12,646 nucleotides of DNA, from NCBI GenBank assembly GCA_027296045.1, contig JAPUJS010000605.1, positions 1 to 12,646 of the forward strand. Direction: 5' to 3'. The translations under genes were made by a program, and so were the position numbers. Of this stretch, positions 1 to 7,083 are shown piece after piece. Below the pieces are notes generated by a model. That model made no database searches, was not told the DNA's origin, and was given only the letters and a program-made list of their open reading frames with translations. The stretch is from a bacterium (lineage in GTDB: Bacteria; Latescibacterota; UBA2968). Within the stretch, counting starts at the first letter, position 1. Each line of letters starts with the position of its first letter.

Positions 1-278
1 TCAGTCTTATACCACCCATCGCCGAGGATGAAAGGAAGCGCCTGAATAGTCCGGTAGTGCTACAGCATTCTCTCCGCTTGATAGCCTTCGGCATACAGAA
101 GCACCGTGCAGAGCTTAAGCGCAGCATTATAGGCAATGCCAAACTTCCAGTCCGCCGATATATCTCTGGATGCATCGGCCAGATCGCGGTCCACAATAGC
201 CATCAGGTTGGACACTTCCTCGGCATTTGTGATGTGGGCGCGTAGCCAGCCGTTATCTGCCCAGAGTTGTAAGCTCAT
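1..278 (-). pseudogene. HEPN-domain protein, interrupted by in-frame TAG, runs off window
   Basis: The 72 codons from the ATG at 278 encode a protein resembling HEPN partners of MNT-type nucleotidyltransferases (segments such as IVDRDLADA and GIAYNAALKL). A TAG at 60-62 then stops the frame. Reading on in the same frame gives HYRTIQALPFILGD, which continues the family sequence; relatives have Gln before HYRTIQALP, so a single CAG to TAG change explains the break. The RX4-6H motif that makes HEPN proteins RNases would lie further on, beyond the window edge, so the 72-residue product should lack the active site. The start overlaps the upstream nucleotidyltransferase gene by 26 bases, indicating translational coupling. 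Family assignment is from memory of these pairs. Nonsense mutation, sequencing error or suppression of TAG cannot be distinguished here. Confidence 0.7.
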
Positions 279-840
279 CTTCGCTCCCGATTACAAACAG
301 TCTGGGTGTTTGGAGAACGCGGGTGATAAAGTGTTCTTCCTCTTGCCTCCGGGTCTTGAAGTCCTCGGCACTCAGGATGTACGGGTTGATCTCCCGGCCA
401 ATGGTATCCGAAACCCCGGACAGCCTGCGAGTCAACTCGCGTAACCCCAGACTCCCGATCACCATCAAGTCCACATCACTGGCTGCCTTCTCTTTGCCCT
501 GTGCCACAGAACCGAATACAAACGCGACCTGGACCCCCTCGTTGGATAGGGCCTTCCGTATGACCTCTGCCAGACCGGCGGTTTTCAGAACCAGGTTATG
601 AATCTCCCTGTAGAGGGGATGGTCTTTGTTTGCCCGGTAGTAGAGCCGGTTTCCATTCCTGCGTCCCCTCACCAGGTCGAGCTGTTCCAGGTTTTTCAGT
701 TCATGGCGTATCGTCCCGATCGCCAGTCCGGACCGCCGCTCGATCTCACGACCGTGCAGCTCAGCATCACCCAGGCCAAACAGAAGGCGGAAAATCTCCG
801 CCCTTCCCCGGGAGGAGAGGATGTGCTCAAGAATTCCCAT
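253..840 (-). CDS. Winged-helix nucleotidyltransferase (MNT-type antitoxin-like)
   Basis: A 195-residue protein with two domains. Residues 1 to about 75 look like an ArsR/MarR-type winged helix (REIERRSGLAIGTIRHELKN is the probable recognition segment, followed by the wing LVRGRRNGNRLYYRA). Residues about 90-190 are a minimal nucleotidyltransferase with the signature GSVAQGKEKAASDVDL: GS at 110-111 and the metal-binding Asp122 and Asp124; Glu150 may serve as the third acidic residue. In known MNT/HEPN pairs the nucleotidyltransferase neutralises the HEPN RNase, in some cases by AMP transfer. The DNA-binding domain suggests that this one also represses its own operon. It is the first gene of the pair, overlaps the HEPN gene by 26 bases, and looks intact although its partner is broken. 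Shine-Dalgarno support is weak (AAAAGA, spacing about 6). Substrate and adenylylating activity are inference. Confidence 0.85.
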   Translation of the reverse strand: MGILEHILSSRGRAEIFRLLFGLGDAELHGREIERRSGLAIGTIRHELKNLEQLDLVRGRRNGNRLYYRANKDHPLYREIHNLVLKTAGLAEVIRKALSNEGVQVAFVFGSVAQGKEKAASDVDLMVIGSLGLRELTRRLSGVSDTIGREINPYILSAEDFKTRRQEEEHFITRVLQTPRLFVIGSEDELTTLGR

Positions 841-863
841 TGTGCGATCTTTTCATTCAATTA

Positions 864-891
864 GATATACCCTGGAAACACGAGGTGACAA
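864..891 (-). promoter_or_regulatory. Putative promoter of the MNT/HEPN pair
   Basis: On the minus strand TTGTCA (886-891) is followed after 16 bases by TATATC (864-869). It lies about 25 bases upstream of the nucleotidyltransferase ATG, giving a leader of only about 15-20 bases. Seen by eye; the -10 box is imperfect and a TATCTA register two bases on is also possible. Confidence 0.4.
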
Positions 892-906
892 GAAAAATTT
901 CAGGGT
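869..906. repeat. Inverted repeat over the MNT/HEPN promoter, possible operator
   Basis: ACCCTGGAAA at 869-878 is matched in inverse by TTTCAGGGT at 898-906 with one extra base in the left arm. The arms bracket the -35 region of the leftward promoter. A winged-helix dimer encoded by the adjacent gene would be the natural ligand, which would make this an autoregulatory site. The repeat is seen directly; the binding partner is inference. Confidence 0.35.
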
Positions 907-1010
907 TTATGCCTCCCATCGCGACAATTTTTGCGAAAGTTAGTACGCTTCAATGATTGGCTTCGTCATCCCTGGAACCCTTTTGAGGTTCCCACCACTG
1001 GGGGATCAAA

Positions 1011-1039
1011 TTGCAGATAAAGGGAATGATACTTAAAAT
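1011..1039 (+). promoter_or_regulatory. Putative promoter of ABC system A
   Basis: TTGCAG (1011-1016), a 17-base spacer and TAAAAT (1034-1039) make a plausible sigma-70 type promoter, about 105 bases before the ATPase start. The -10 matches 5 of 6 consensus bases, the -35 only 3 of 6. A second, weaker candidate (TTGAAC at 1064-1069, TAGGTT at 1087-1092) lies closer to the gene. Confidence 0.4.
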
Positions 1040-1145
1040 CCGTCCATCATGAGTAGAAATCGCTTGAACTGTTGATTGTTTTTTTTTAGGTTAGCCACTG
1101 TCGCGTAGCAAAATATCACTCCAAAACCTCCAGATCCCAAACACC

Positions 1146-1874
1146 ATGATCCAAGTCCAATCCGTCACCAAATGCTACGGCACGCTCACCGCCGTTGAAA
1201 ACATCAGCTTTTCGCTGAGTCCCGGTGATATCGTGGGTTTTGTGGGTCCCAATGGTGCCGGAAAAAGTACGGTACTGAAAATGCTGTCGACCTATCTTTA
1301 TCCCACAGAAGGCACCATTACGGTGGATGGATGGGATGTTGTGGAACATTCCCTCTCTGTTCGACGAAAAATCGGCTACCTCTCCGGCGACACGCCGCTT
1401 TACCAGACCATGCGTGTAGATAAATTCCTGCGTTTTTGCGGAAAAGCGCGGGGGCTCCGGGGCGAGATTCTGGAGAAAAACTTTCAGTGGGTCGTTGATA
1501 TCTGTGGCCTGTCTCCCCACCTCTACAAGAGAATCAACCAGTGTTCTACCGGGTTTCGTCAACGGATTGGCCTGGGTTCTGCACTGATCCACGACCCCCC
1601 CATCCTCTTGCTGGATGAACCGACCCACGGCTTCGACCCCCTTCAGGTGATGGCATTTCGGGACCTGCTTCGAACCTTGAGCACCGATCGGGTCATCCTG
1701 TTTTCGAGTCACATCATCCAGGAAGTCGAAACCCTGTCCGATCGGGTACTCCTCATTCACGAAGGCCACCTGTTGGCCGACGGCACACTGGATAGCCTGT
1801 ATCAAGACACGGGTCAATCGAATCTCGAAAACGTCTTCTCCCACCTTGTAAAAACCTCTCAAAGCCATGCCTGA
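1146..1874 (+). CDS. ABC transporter ATPase, system A (GldA/NatA-like)
   Basis: A 242-residue cytoplasmic ATPase of an ABC-2 type exporter. Walker A GPNGAGKST is at residues 34-42, the signature region CSTGFRQR at 133-140, Walker B ILLLDEP at 153-159, a D-loop-like HGFDP at 161-165 and the switch His at 189. The Q-loop region reads GYLSGDTPLY where the paralogue in this window has GYLPELNPLY, so the usual PE pair is lost. The protein stops after the ATPase core and lacks the C-terminal extension of the system B paralogue. The two align without gaps over about 214 residues with roughly 43% identity by hand count. The ATG at 1146 has no recognisable Shine-Dalgarno sequence, but there is no in-frame alternative close upstream. 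The stop overlaps the permease start by 8 bases, so the subunits are probably coupled. Transported substrate is unknown. Confidence 0.92.
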   Translation: MIQVQSVTKCYGTLTAVENISFSLSPGDIVGFVGPNGAGKSTVLKMLSTYLYPTEGTITVDGWDVVEHSLSVRRKIGYLSGDTPLYQTMRVDKFLRFCGKARGLRGEILEKNFQWVVDICGLSPHLYKRINQCSTGFRQRIGLGSALIHDPPILLLDEPTHGFDPLQVMAFRDLLRTLSTDRVILFSSHIIQEVETLSDRVLLIHEGHLLADGTLDSLYQDTGQSNLENVFSHLVKTSQSHA

Positions 1875-2634
1875 TCCTGAAAAAATCAGCCCCAAAGCAC
1901 TTCTCTCAGGAATCGGGGTCATTTTTTCCCGTGAGCTGTCCGCCTATTTTGACGCCCCTATTGCCTATATCTATGCCACCGTCTTCTTGGTCCTGTCCTG
2001 CTCCACGTTTATGAACGCCTTTTTTCTGAATAGCACCCTGGACATGGCCCCCTATTTCGACCTTCTCCCCTACCTCCTCATCCCCTTTATCCCGGCCATT
2101 ACCATGCGGGTGTGGGCCGAAGAGCGTGCCCAATTCACGTTCGAGCTGCTCATGACACTGCCGATGCATTCCTTCCAGATTGTACTGGGAAAATACATCG
2201 CTTCTTTCGTCTTTTACCTCATTGTCCTGCTCGGAAGCCTGCCCATTGTGTTGATGCTATCCTGGCTTGGAGAACCCGATTTCGGCCTCCTCTTCTCCAG
2301 TTATCTGGGCGCCCTCTACCTGGGCGGCTTCTTCCTCGCTTTCGGCCTGTTTGTTTCGGGCCTGACAGGCGATCAGATCGTCGCATTTGTACTGAGCATC
2401 ATGCTGGGATTTATCTTTGTTTTATCTGGCCATGAAAAAGTCGTCGAAGTCCTCGACGGACTCACCCCCACCTGGGAACTGGGCACCTTTCTCTACGAGT
2501 CTCTGTCCGTGATGCCCCATTACGAAGCATTTTGCCGGGGCATCATCAGCCCTTCGTCCATCCTTTATTTTATGCTGATGGCCATCTTCTTCATCTGGAT
2601 GAATGATATTTCCCTGAAACGGAGCAAGTATTAA
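1867..2634 (+). CDS. ABC-2 type permease subunit, system A (GldF-like)
   Basis: A 255-residue inner-membrane protein with about six hydrophobic segments (roughly residues 31-55, 62-80, 110-132, 141-164, 170-187 and 232-247). Family hallmarks are the N-terminal amphipathic SRELSAYFDAPIAY (21-34), the cytoplasmic stretch MRVWAEERAQFTFELLMTLP (80-99) followed by the LGKY motif, GLTGDQIVAF in the fifth helix region, and RGIISPSSILYF before the last helix. These match GldF/NosY-like ABC-2 permeases. It overlaps the ATPase by 8 bases and is followed 57 bases later by the preferred start of the double GldG protein. It should form the membrane channel as a dimer with two ATPases. No good ribosome-binding site is visible, fitting translation coupled to the ATPase. 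The substrate cannot be told from sequence. Confidence 0.9.
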   Translation: MPDPEKISPKALLSGIGVIFSRELSAYFDAPIAYIYATVFLVLSCSTFMNAFFLNSTLDMAPYFDLLPYLLIPFIPAITMRVWAEERAQFTFELLMTLPMHSFQIVLGKYIASFVFYLIVLLGSLPIVLMLSWLGEPDFGLLFSSYLGALYLGGFFLAFGLFVSGLTGDQIVAFVLSIMLGFIFVLSGHEKVVEVLDGLTPTWELGTFLYESLSVMPHYEAFCRGIISPSSILYFMLMAIFFIWMNDISLKRSKY

Positions 2635-2691
2635 AGCTTGCAAATTCCAGCCGACCCGGAACGCAGACCTCGAAATTCGGAACAGTTTCCC

Positions 2692-5600
2692 ATGAGACGC
2701 GAACACACCTTTCTCCTTCAGGTGTTCCTCCTGTTTTTCCTGCTACTTGCCCTGGTTGTGCAGACCGGTCGGATTCTCGCCCGTTTGGGGACCGATGAAC
2801 TCGACCTGAACAGCCGCTCCATCACCTCGTTAAGCCCCACCACCATCGCCTTCCTGGACAGCCTGCAATCGCACCTTGCCATCACCTATTTTGTATCCAG
2901 CAAAGAAACAATGCCTGCCCATCTCAAGGGGGTCGAAGCACCCGTTCGGGCATTTTTGGGGGCCCTCAAGGGACAGGCACCCGACAAAATCGATATTCGG
3001 GTGATGGAACTGGAAATCAGCGGTGCATTGGGACAGGCCTATGCCTCCCGAAAAAAGGCAAGCCCCTTCAGCGTCCGGGAAATCCTGCGGGATGAACACA
3101 ATGAGCAGAAAGTCTGGTCTTCGCTCGTCCTTTCCTACGACAACCACCCGGAAATCTTGATCCAGAAAATCACCCCCCAGGATCTGCCCTATCTCGAAGA
3201 ATATGTCCTGAAAAGCCTTCAGGCCCAGGCCCACCCCATCCGGCCGACCATTGTGGTATCTGTGCCGCCAGGATTTACGCTGTTCACCAATTTTCTCAAG
3301 CAGTATGGCGATGTACTGGAAATCGATCTGGAAAGACATCCGGCGATTCCCCCCAAAGCCGACCTGCTTTTCTGGATGGACCCCATTCGTGTTACCCCGG
3401 CCCACCTGGACGCGCTCCAAAAGTTTGTCGATACCGGCCATACGGCTTTTCTGGGTGGCAGTGCCTATGGGGTGGACTATCAGAAAAGCGAAGACGGACA
3501 GGTCGAATTTGTCCCCTATCGTTACGGAAACGGTTGGGAGAAGCTCCTGGCCCCCTGGGGCATCCTTCCCCGTCCCGATCTCCTTCTGGACGAAACCGGA
3601 GGTCCGGTTTTTTTCCGCGCCAAAGACGGATCGGTCCACCAGGCCGATGCCGCCTTTCACCTGCGGGTCATGCCCGGATTTTATCACCTCAAAGGGTTTC
3701 TGTCCCCCGCCCGGGGCGCGCTGAACTTTGTAGCGGCAAGCCCGCTCGAAATCGACCCTCGAAAAACTTCGGAAGCAGGCTTTCAGGTCGAACTGTTGGG
3801 CACCACCACCGAAAAAGCCTGGGTGCAAGCCCTGCCCACCAAACCCTTTTCCCGGGCCGATCTCTCTCCACAGCTCCGGGTGGGCAAACAGAACGTGATG
3901 TTGATGCTCAACCCGGAAGATCCCTGGCGGGGTCAGGTTGTGGTACTCGGGACCTCCTCCCTGTTTCGGGACGGCATCATCAACCAGCCCAATTATGGAC
4001 ACCGAGTCTTCCTCCAAACCGTGATGCGCAGTTTCACCGAATCCCAACGCCTGGTGAAAACCCGGGTACACCGCCCACATCCTCCCACCATTCCCCCTCT
4101 CAAGTCTTCCTCCCGCATATTCTGGCGCGGCTTTACCGTCTTTTTCGTTCCCTTTCTTTTCCTAATTCTGGGCGTCCGACGCTACTTCGCCACTGGAGGA
4201 GAGGGCTCTGCTCTGAAAGGCGGGAGCAAAATACCGATTCATTTTGGCATCGCTTCTCTGATCCTTTTGATTTGTTCTCTTGCCTGGAATTACGACTCCG
4301 GGCTGTACCTGGACACGACCCAAGACCGGTCCAACACACCGATGGATATCACGCAACGCCTTCTGACAGAAAGGGACCTTCAGGCCGAGCTCATTCTTCC
4401 ACCACGCGCAAACTTGCCTGTACACATGAAACACCTGGAATCTACGATCACATCCGGACTGAAAACGCTGAACATCCCCTATCAGATCCGTCGGCCTGAA
4501 TCCCTTTCCCGTCAACTCCAAACCCGGCTCCAGGCCCTGGGCCTGCACCCTTTTGAAGTCCAAACCGTTCGGGATGACGCCAAAGTATCACGGCATATCT
4601 GGAGCGGCCTGCTTCTTCGACAGGCCAGTCAAGTAACAGCTATTCCCCGGCTGGACCACCGCACGCTGGACCATCTGGAATTCTTGCTTGTCTCGGGCGC
4701 ACAGCGTCTCGAGACCGGACGGGCGCCCCACATTGGTCTGATTGCCGAACCGCCCCGCCTGTCTCCTGCAGAAGCCCTTGAATACCACCAGAAAAGCCTC
4801 TCCCCGCCAAAAGGCGCCGATGTGTTCAGCGAAGTCAAAACACTTTTACGCAATTATGGATACCGAATCACCTACATCAACCCCAGAAACCCGCATTTGC
4901 CCGACCAGCTGGACCTGTTGATCTGGTTCCAACCGCGCCGGGACATCAGCCGGATGACCCAACTACTGAGCCAACACCTTGCATCGGGCGGCAAAGCCAT
5001 CGTGGCCCTGCAACACTTCAACATCCAGCAGCGCCAATACCGCGGCACCAGCTTCCAGACCGTCTACTGGCCCCAGCCGCAATATCAGGATTTAAACCAA
5101 TATCTAATCCCCCTTGGCGTAGAACAGATCCGAGAAGTCCTCATGGACCGTACCAAATCCCGCCTTGCCCTGGAAACCCAGATCAATCGCCGGGCAGTGC
5201 GAGAATACGAAGCCCAGGAAGTGACCCAACCCTTCCTGATTCGTGCGGTCGGACCGAACTTTTCTCCCGCCTCCCCCATCACGAAAAACCTGGGCGACCA
5301 GCTCTTCATTTGGGGCAACCGGTTTGCCTTCAAGCCCGATTCTCTGAACGCCTACCAGATATCCTCTGAGATCCTGGTCTCCACCTCCAACCAGGCCTGG
5401 TCCTATGCCTGGAAAGGAGGCTGGCTGCCGGACAGCATTTTCACAACATCGACCTATTTGCCGGACACCCAGCCCCTGGCCGTCTTGCTGGAGGGATCCT
5501 TCCCCTTGGCCGAATTTCGTGCCCGGGAAGGGGGAACAACAACCCTCTACCTCACCCCGGGTGCCCAGCCTGATAGGGGCGCCTTGCTGCTCATCGGGAG

Positions 5601-5877
5601 TTCGGAAATGTTCAAAAACAAGCACCTCTACACCCCCGGATTTCAGCACGAACAGTTTCTGCTCAACACCACCGCCCACCTGATCTACGGCCCTGAATTC
5701 ACGGCCTTACAAGCCCGACGTAAAATCGCCCAGGGCTTCCCCTTTCAACCACCCGGACAGAAAACACTCTGGAGAATTCTGGTCGTAGGCCTCGGCCCAC
5801 TGGTCTTTTTAGCCTACGGATTCTGCCGTTGGCATCAGAACCGCCGGATTCCGGCTGAAAGCCCAATCAATCGATGA
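2692..5877 (+). CDS. Double GldG-like ABC auxiliary protein (two fused modules)
   Basis: A 1061-residue membrane-anchored protein built from two GldG/ABC_transp_aux modules. Module 1 (about 1-500) starts with a membrane helix (5-29), the family's post-helix segment (LDLNSRSITSLSP), a Rossmann-like strand DLLFWMDP at 224, VVLGTSSLFRDG near 418 and a closing helix at about 476-498. Module 2 (about 512-1061) repeats this order: helix near 515-533, a diverged TQRLLTERDLQAELIL segment, DLLIWFQP near 740, LLIGSSEMF near 966 and a last helix at about 1025-1045. The large domains should sit in the periplasm. The system B homologue has one module in 502 residues. I chose ATG 2692 because the membrane anchor follows at once; an in-frame TTG at 2638 would add 18 polar residues. 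Neither start has a good ribosome-binding site. The frame is unbroken between modules, so this is a real fusion. The stop overlaps the next ATG by 4 bases. Confidence 0.85.
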   Translation: MRREHTFLLQVFLLFFLLLALVVQTGRILARLGTDELDLNSRSITSLSPTTIAFLDSLQSHLAITYFVSSKETMPAHLKGVEAPVRAFLGALKGQAPDKIDIRVMELEISGALGQAYASRKKASPFSVREILRDEHNEQKVWSSLVLSYDNHPEILIQKITPQDLPYLEEYVLKSLQAQAHPIRPTIVVSVPPGFTLFTNFLKQYGDVLEIDLERHPAIPPKADLLFWMDPIRVTPAHLDALQKFVDTGHTAFLGGSAYGVDYQKSEDGQVEFVPYRYGNGWEKLLAPWGILPRPDLLLDETGGPVFFRAKDGSVHQADAAFHLRVMPGFYHLKGFLSPARGALNFVAASPLEIDPRKTSEAGFQVELLGTTTEKAWVQALPTKPFSRADLSPQLRVGKQNVMLMLNPEDPWRGQVVVLGTSSLFRDGIINQPNYGHRVFLQTVMRSFTESQRLVKTRVHRPHPPTIPPLKSSSRIFWRGFTVFFVPFLFLILGVRRYFATGGEGSALKGGSKIPIHFGIASLILLICSLAWNYDSGLYLDTTQDRSNTPMDITQRLLTERDLQAELILPPRANLPVHMKHLESTITSGLKTLNIPYQIRRPESLSRQLQTRLQALGLHPFEVQTVRDDAKVSRHIWSGLLLRQASQVTAIPRLDHRTLDHLEFLLVSGAQRLETGRAPHIGLIAEPPRLSPAEALEYHQKSLSPPKGADVFSEVKTLLRNYGYRITYINPRNPHLPDQLDLLIWFQPRRDISRMTQLLSQHLASGGKAIVALQHFNIQQRQYRGTSFQTVYWPQPQYQDLNQYLIPLGVEQIREVLMDRTKSRLALETQINRRAVREYEAQEVTQPFLIRAVGPNFSPASPITKNLGDQLFIWGNRFAFKPDSLNAYQISSEILVSTSNQAWSYAWKGGWLPDSIFTTSTYLPDTQPLAVLLEGSFPLAEFRAREGGTTTLYLTPGAQPDRGALLLIGSSEMFKNKHLYTPGFQHEQFLLNTTAHLIYGPEFTALQARRKIAQGFPFQPPGQKTLWRILVVGLGPLVFLAYGFCRWHQNRRIPAESPINR

Positions 5878-6929
5878 ACCGACTGCTCCTGATCATTTTG
5901 CTTATCCTGATCACCCTGCTGGGTGCCGACCGCCTACTCCAGCACCGAGCACACAGCCGTCATGTGGTTGCCAGCACCCTTCGCTACCTACCCGGCACAA
6001 AGGGGCGAAAAGCAGACCAGATTCAAACCGTGCGTCTGGAACGGGGCGGTCTGGTCTGGTCGTATCGATACCAGAACGGAGCCTGGCATTACCCGGCCTA
6101 CAAAAATGCGTTTGTCCTCGGAAATCGGTTCAACCGATTTCTGGAAGCCTGCCTGGAGCGGCAGGGGACCTTCGTGTCCGACGATCCCTCGTTTCATGAA
6201 CATTATGGATTTACCCCCGAACACACCCTCAAAGTATCTTTCAAAGATTCTACCGAAACCTGGCAACATGCCCTCCTGATCGGCCGCAGCCTGCCTGGAC
6301 GGGATACCGATGAAGCTTTTGTGAGGGTCGCAGGTGCCAACCAGGTGTTCCACACCCACGCAGACCCAAGAAAAACCCTCTCCTGGACCCCCACTTCCAA
6401 ACGTCCCCCGCTGATCGACCCCAAAGTACTGCCCGAGGCGCTAAGAAGAAGAGCTTATGTCCGCTTCCATTTCAAGTCGCCGCGCTACCCAGTCCGTGAA
6501 ATCTATCGTGTGGACATCGTTCCGGAAGACGCTACCCGAAAGCGCTTCGACGGCCCTGCCTACGAATGGCATATCGATTCTGCCACCCAATCCAAAAAAA
6601 TCAACAGCAGCAGCGTGTACGATTTCATCGGATTCCTCAGCAGACTGAAATATGAAGACCTGCACGATCCCCAGGCCTCCACCGCTTATGGATTTGACCG
6701 CCATATAGTACTGGAAGATGATTCCGGAACGCGGGACACCCTGGAAGTAGGTGCCCAGACCCCGGAGGGAAACACCTATCTTCGCCACCGCACATCCGGC
6801 CATATTCTTTCTATCACGGAAGCCAAAGCCAACCTGCTTTTCCCATCTGTCACCCTTCTGGATTCTCTTCCCAAAGACTCCCCCTTTCAAAAAGCAGAAC
6901 CCACGGGACCCTTCGGCTTTGCCCCATAA
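5874..6929 (+). CDS. DUF4340-like membrane-anchored protein, two repeat units (system A)
   Basis: A 351-residue protein with one N-terminal membrane helix (about 3-19) and a large, presumably periplasmic part. It contains two copies of a DUF4340-like unit. Unit 1 (about 50-164) has WHYPAYKNAF, a helix FNRFLEACL, HYGFTP (YGF 111-113), LLIGRSL and FVRVAGANQVF. Unit 2 (about 209-326) has YEWHIDS, VYDFIGFLSRLKY, AYGFDR (YGF 272-274), LEVGAQT and YLRHRTSGHIL. Genes of this family commonly follow GldG-like genes in ABC-2 operons, where their job is not established. The ATGA overlap with the double GldG gene implies coupled translation; no Shine-Dalgarno sequence precedes the start. The system B counterpart has only one unit in 206 residues. 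It is the last gene of the operon. Family call is from motif pattern, so moderately sure. Confidence 0.8.
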   Translation: MNRLLLIILLILITLLGADRLLQHRAHSRHVVASTLRYLPGTKGRKADQIQTVRLERGGLVWSYRYQNGAWHYPAYKNAFVLGNRFNRFLEACLERQGTFVSDDPSFHEHYGFTPEHTLKVSFKDSTETWQHALLIGRSLPGRDTDEAFVRVAGANQVFHTHADPRKTLSWTPTSKRPPLIDPKVLPEALRRRAYVRFHFKSPRYPVREIYRVDIVPEDATRKRFDGPAYEWHIDSATQSKKINSSSVYDFIGFLSRLKYEDLHDPQASTAYGFDRHIVLEDDSGTRDTLEVGAQTPEGNTYLRHRTSGHILSITEAKANLLFPSVTLLDSLPKDSPFQKAEPTGPFGFAP

Positions 6930-6968
6930 ATTCTAGCTTCCGCTTTGATTGCAACAGCTATTCCCTGC

Positions 6969-6997
6969 TTGACACCCCCTCTGAATTCCCCTATGTT
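6969..6997 (+). promoter_or_regulatory. Strong sigma-70-like promoter of the DUF3179 selenoprotein gene
   Basis: TTGACA (6969-6974) is a perfect -35 box, followed by exactly 17 bases and TATGTT (6992-6997) as the -10 box. Transcription would begin near 7004, about 80 bases before the ATG at 7084. It is the best promoter-like sequence in the window and lies between system A and the selenoprotein gene, so the latter is probably transcribed independently. Confidence 0.6.
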
Positions 6998-7020
6998 TAA
7001 AACGAGTCAGCCTTCAGCCA

Positions 7021-7060
7021 GCCGGTTTCCCGTTTTTGCAACGGGCAAGCGGCCTTTTTT
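7021..7060 (+). terminator. Terminator-like hairpin in the selenoprotein leader
   Basis: An inner stem CCCGTT (7029-7034) with AACGGG (7040-7045) and loop TTTGC sits inside an outer stem GCCG (7021-7024) with CGGC (7050-7053), followed by CTTTTTT (7054-7060). This is the form of a rho-independent terminator for system A, whose last stop is at 6929. It lies downstream of the putative promoter at 6969-6997, so any transcript from that promoter must read through it to reach the gene at 7084. It could therefore work as a conditional attenuator. Confidence 0.6.
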
Positions 7061-7083
7061 GTGTCTACAGAAAGGACAATGAA

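Larger units (their letters stand above)
841..1145. other. Divergent intergenic region without a gene
   Basis: This 305-base stretch separates the leftward MNT/HEPN pair from the rightward ABC operon and holds a promoter for each. It also contains a small hairpin, GGAACC (974-979) with GGTTCC (987-992) and a seven-base loop, and a run of nine T (1079-1087). No open frame with family resemblance was seen on either strand. Confidence 0.6.

Noticed and set aside
2638..2691. TTG-started 18-residue N-terminal extension of the double GldG protein
   Set aside because: Polar and proline-rich, no suitably spaced Shine-Dalgarno site, and the membrane anchor begins right after the internal ATG; kept only as an alternative start.
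2830..4080. Long minus-strand open frame of 416 codons opposite the double GldG gene
   Set aside because: It is antisense to a recognised gene, shows no family motifs, and its composition (many Gly, Gln, Phe and His) is typical of a shadow of C-rich coding sequence.
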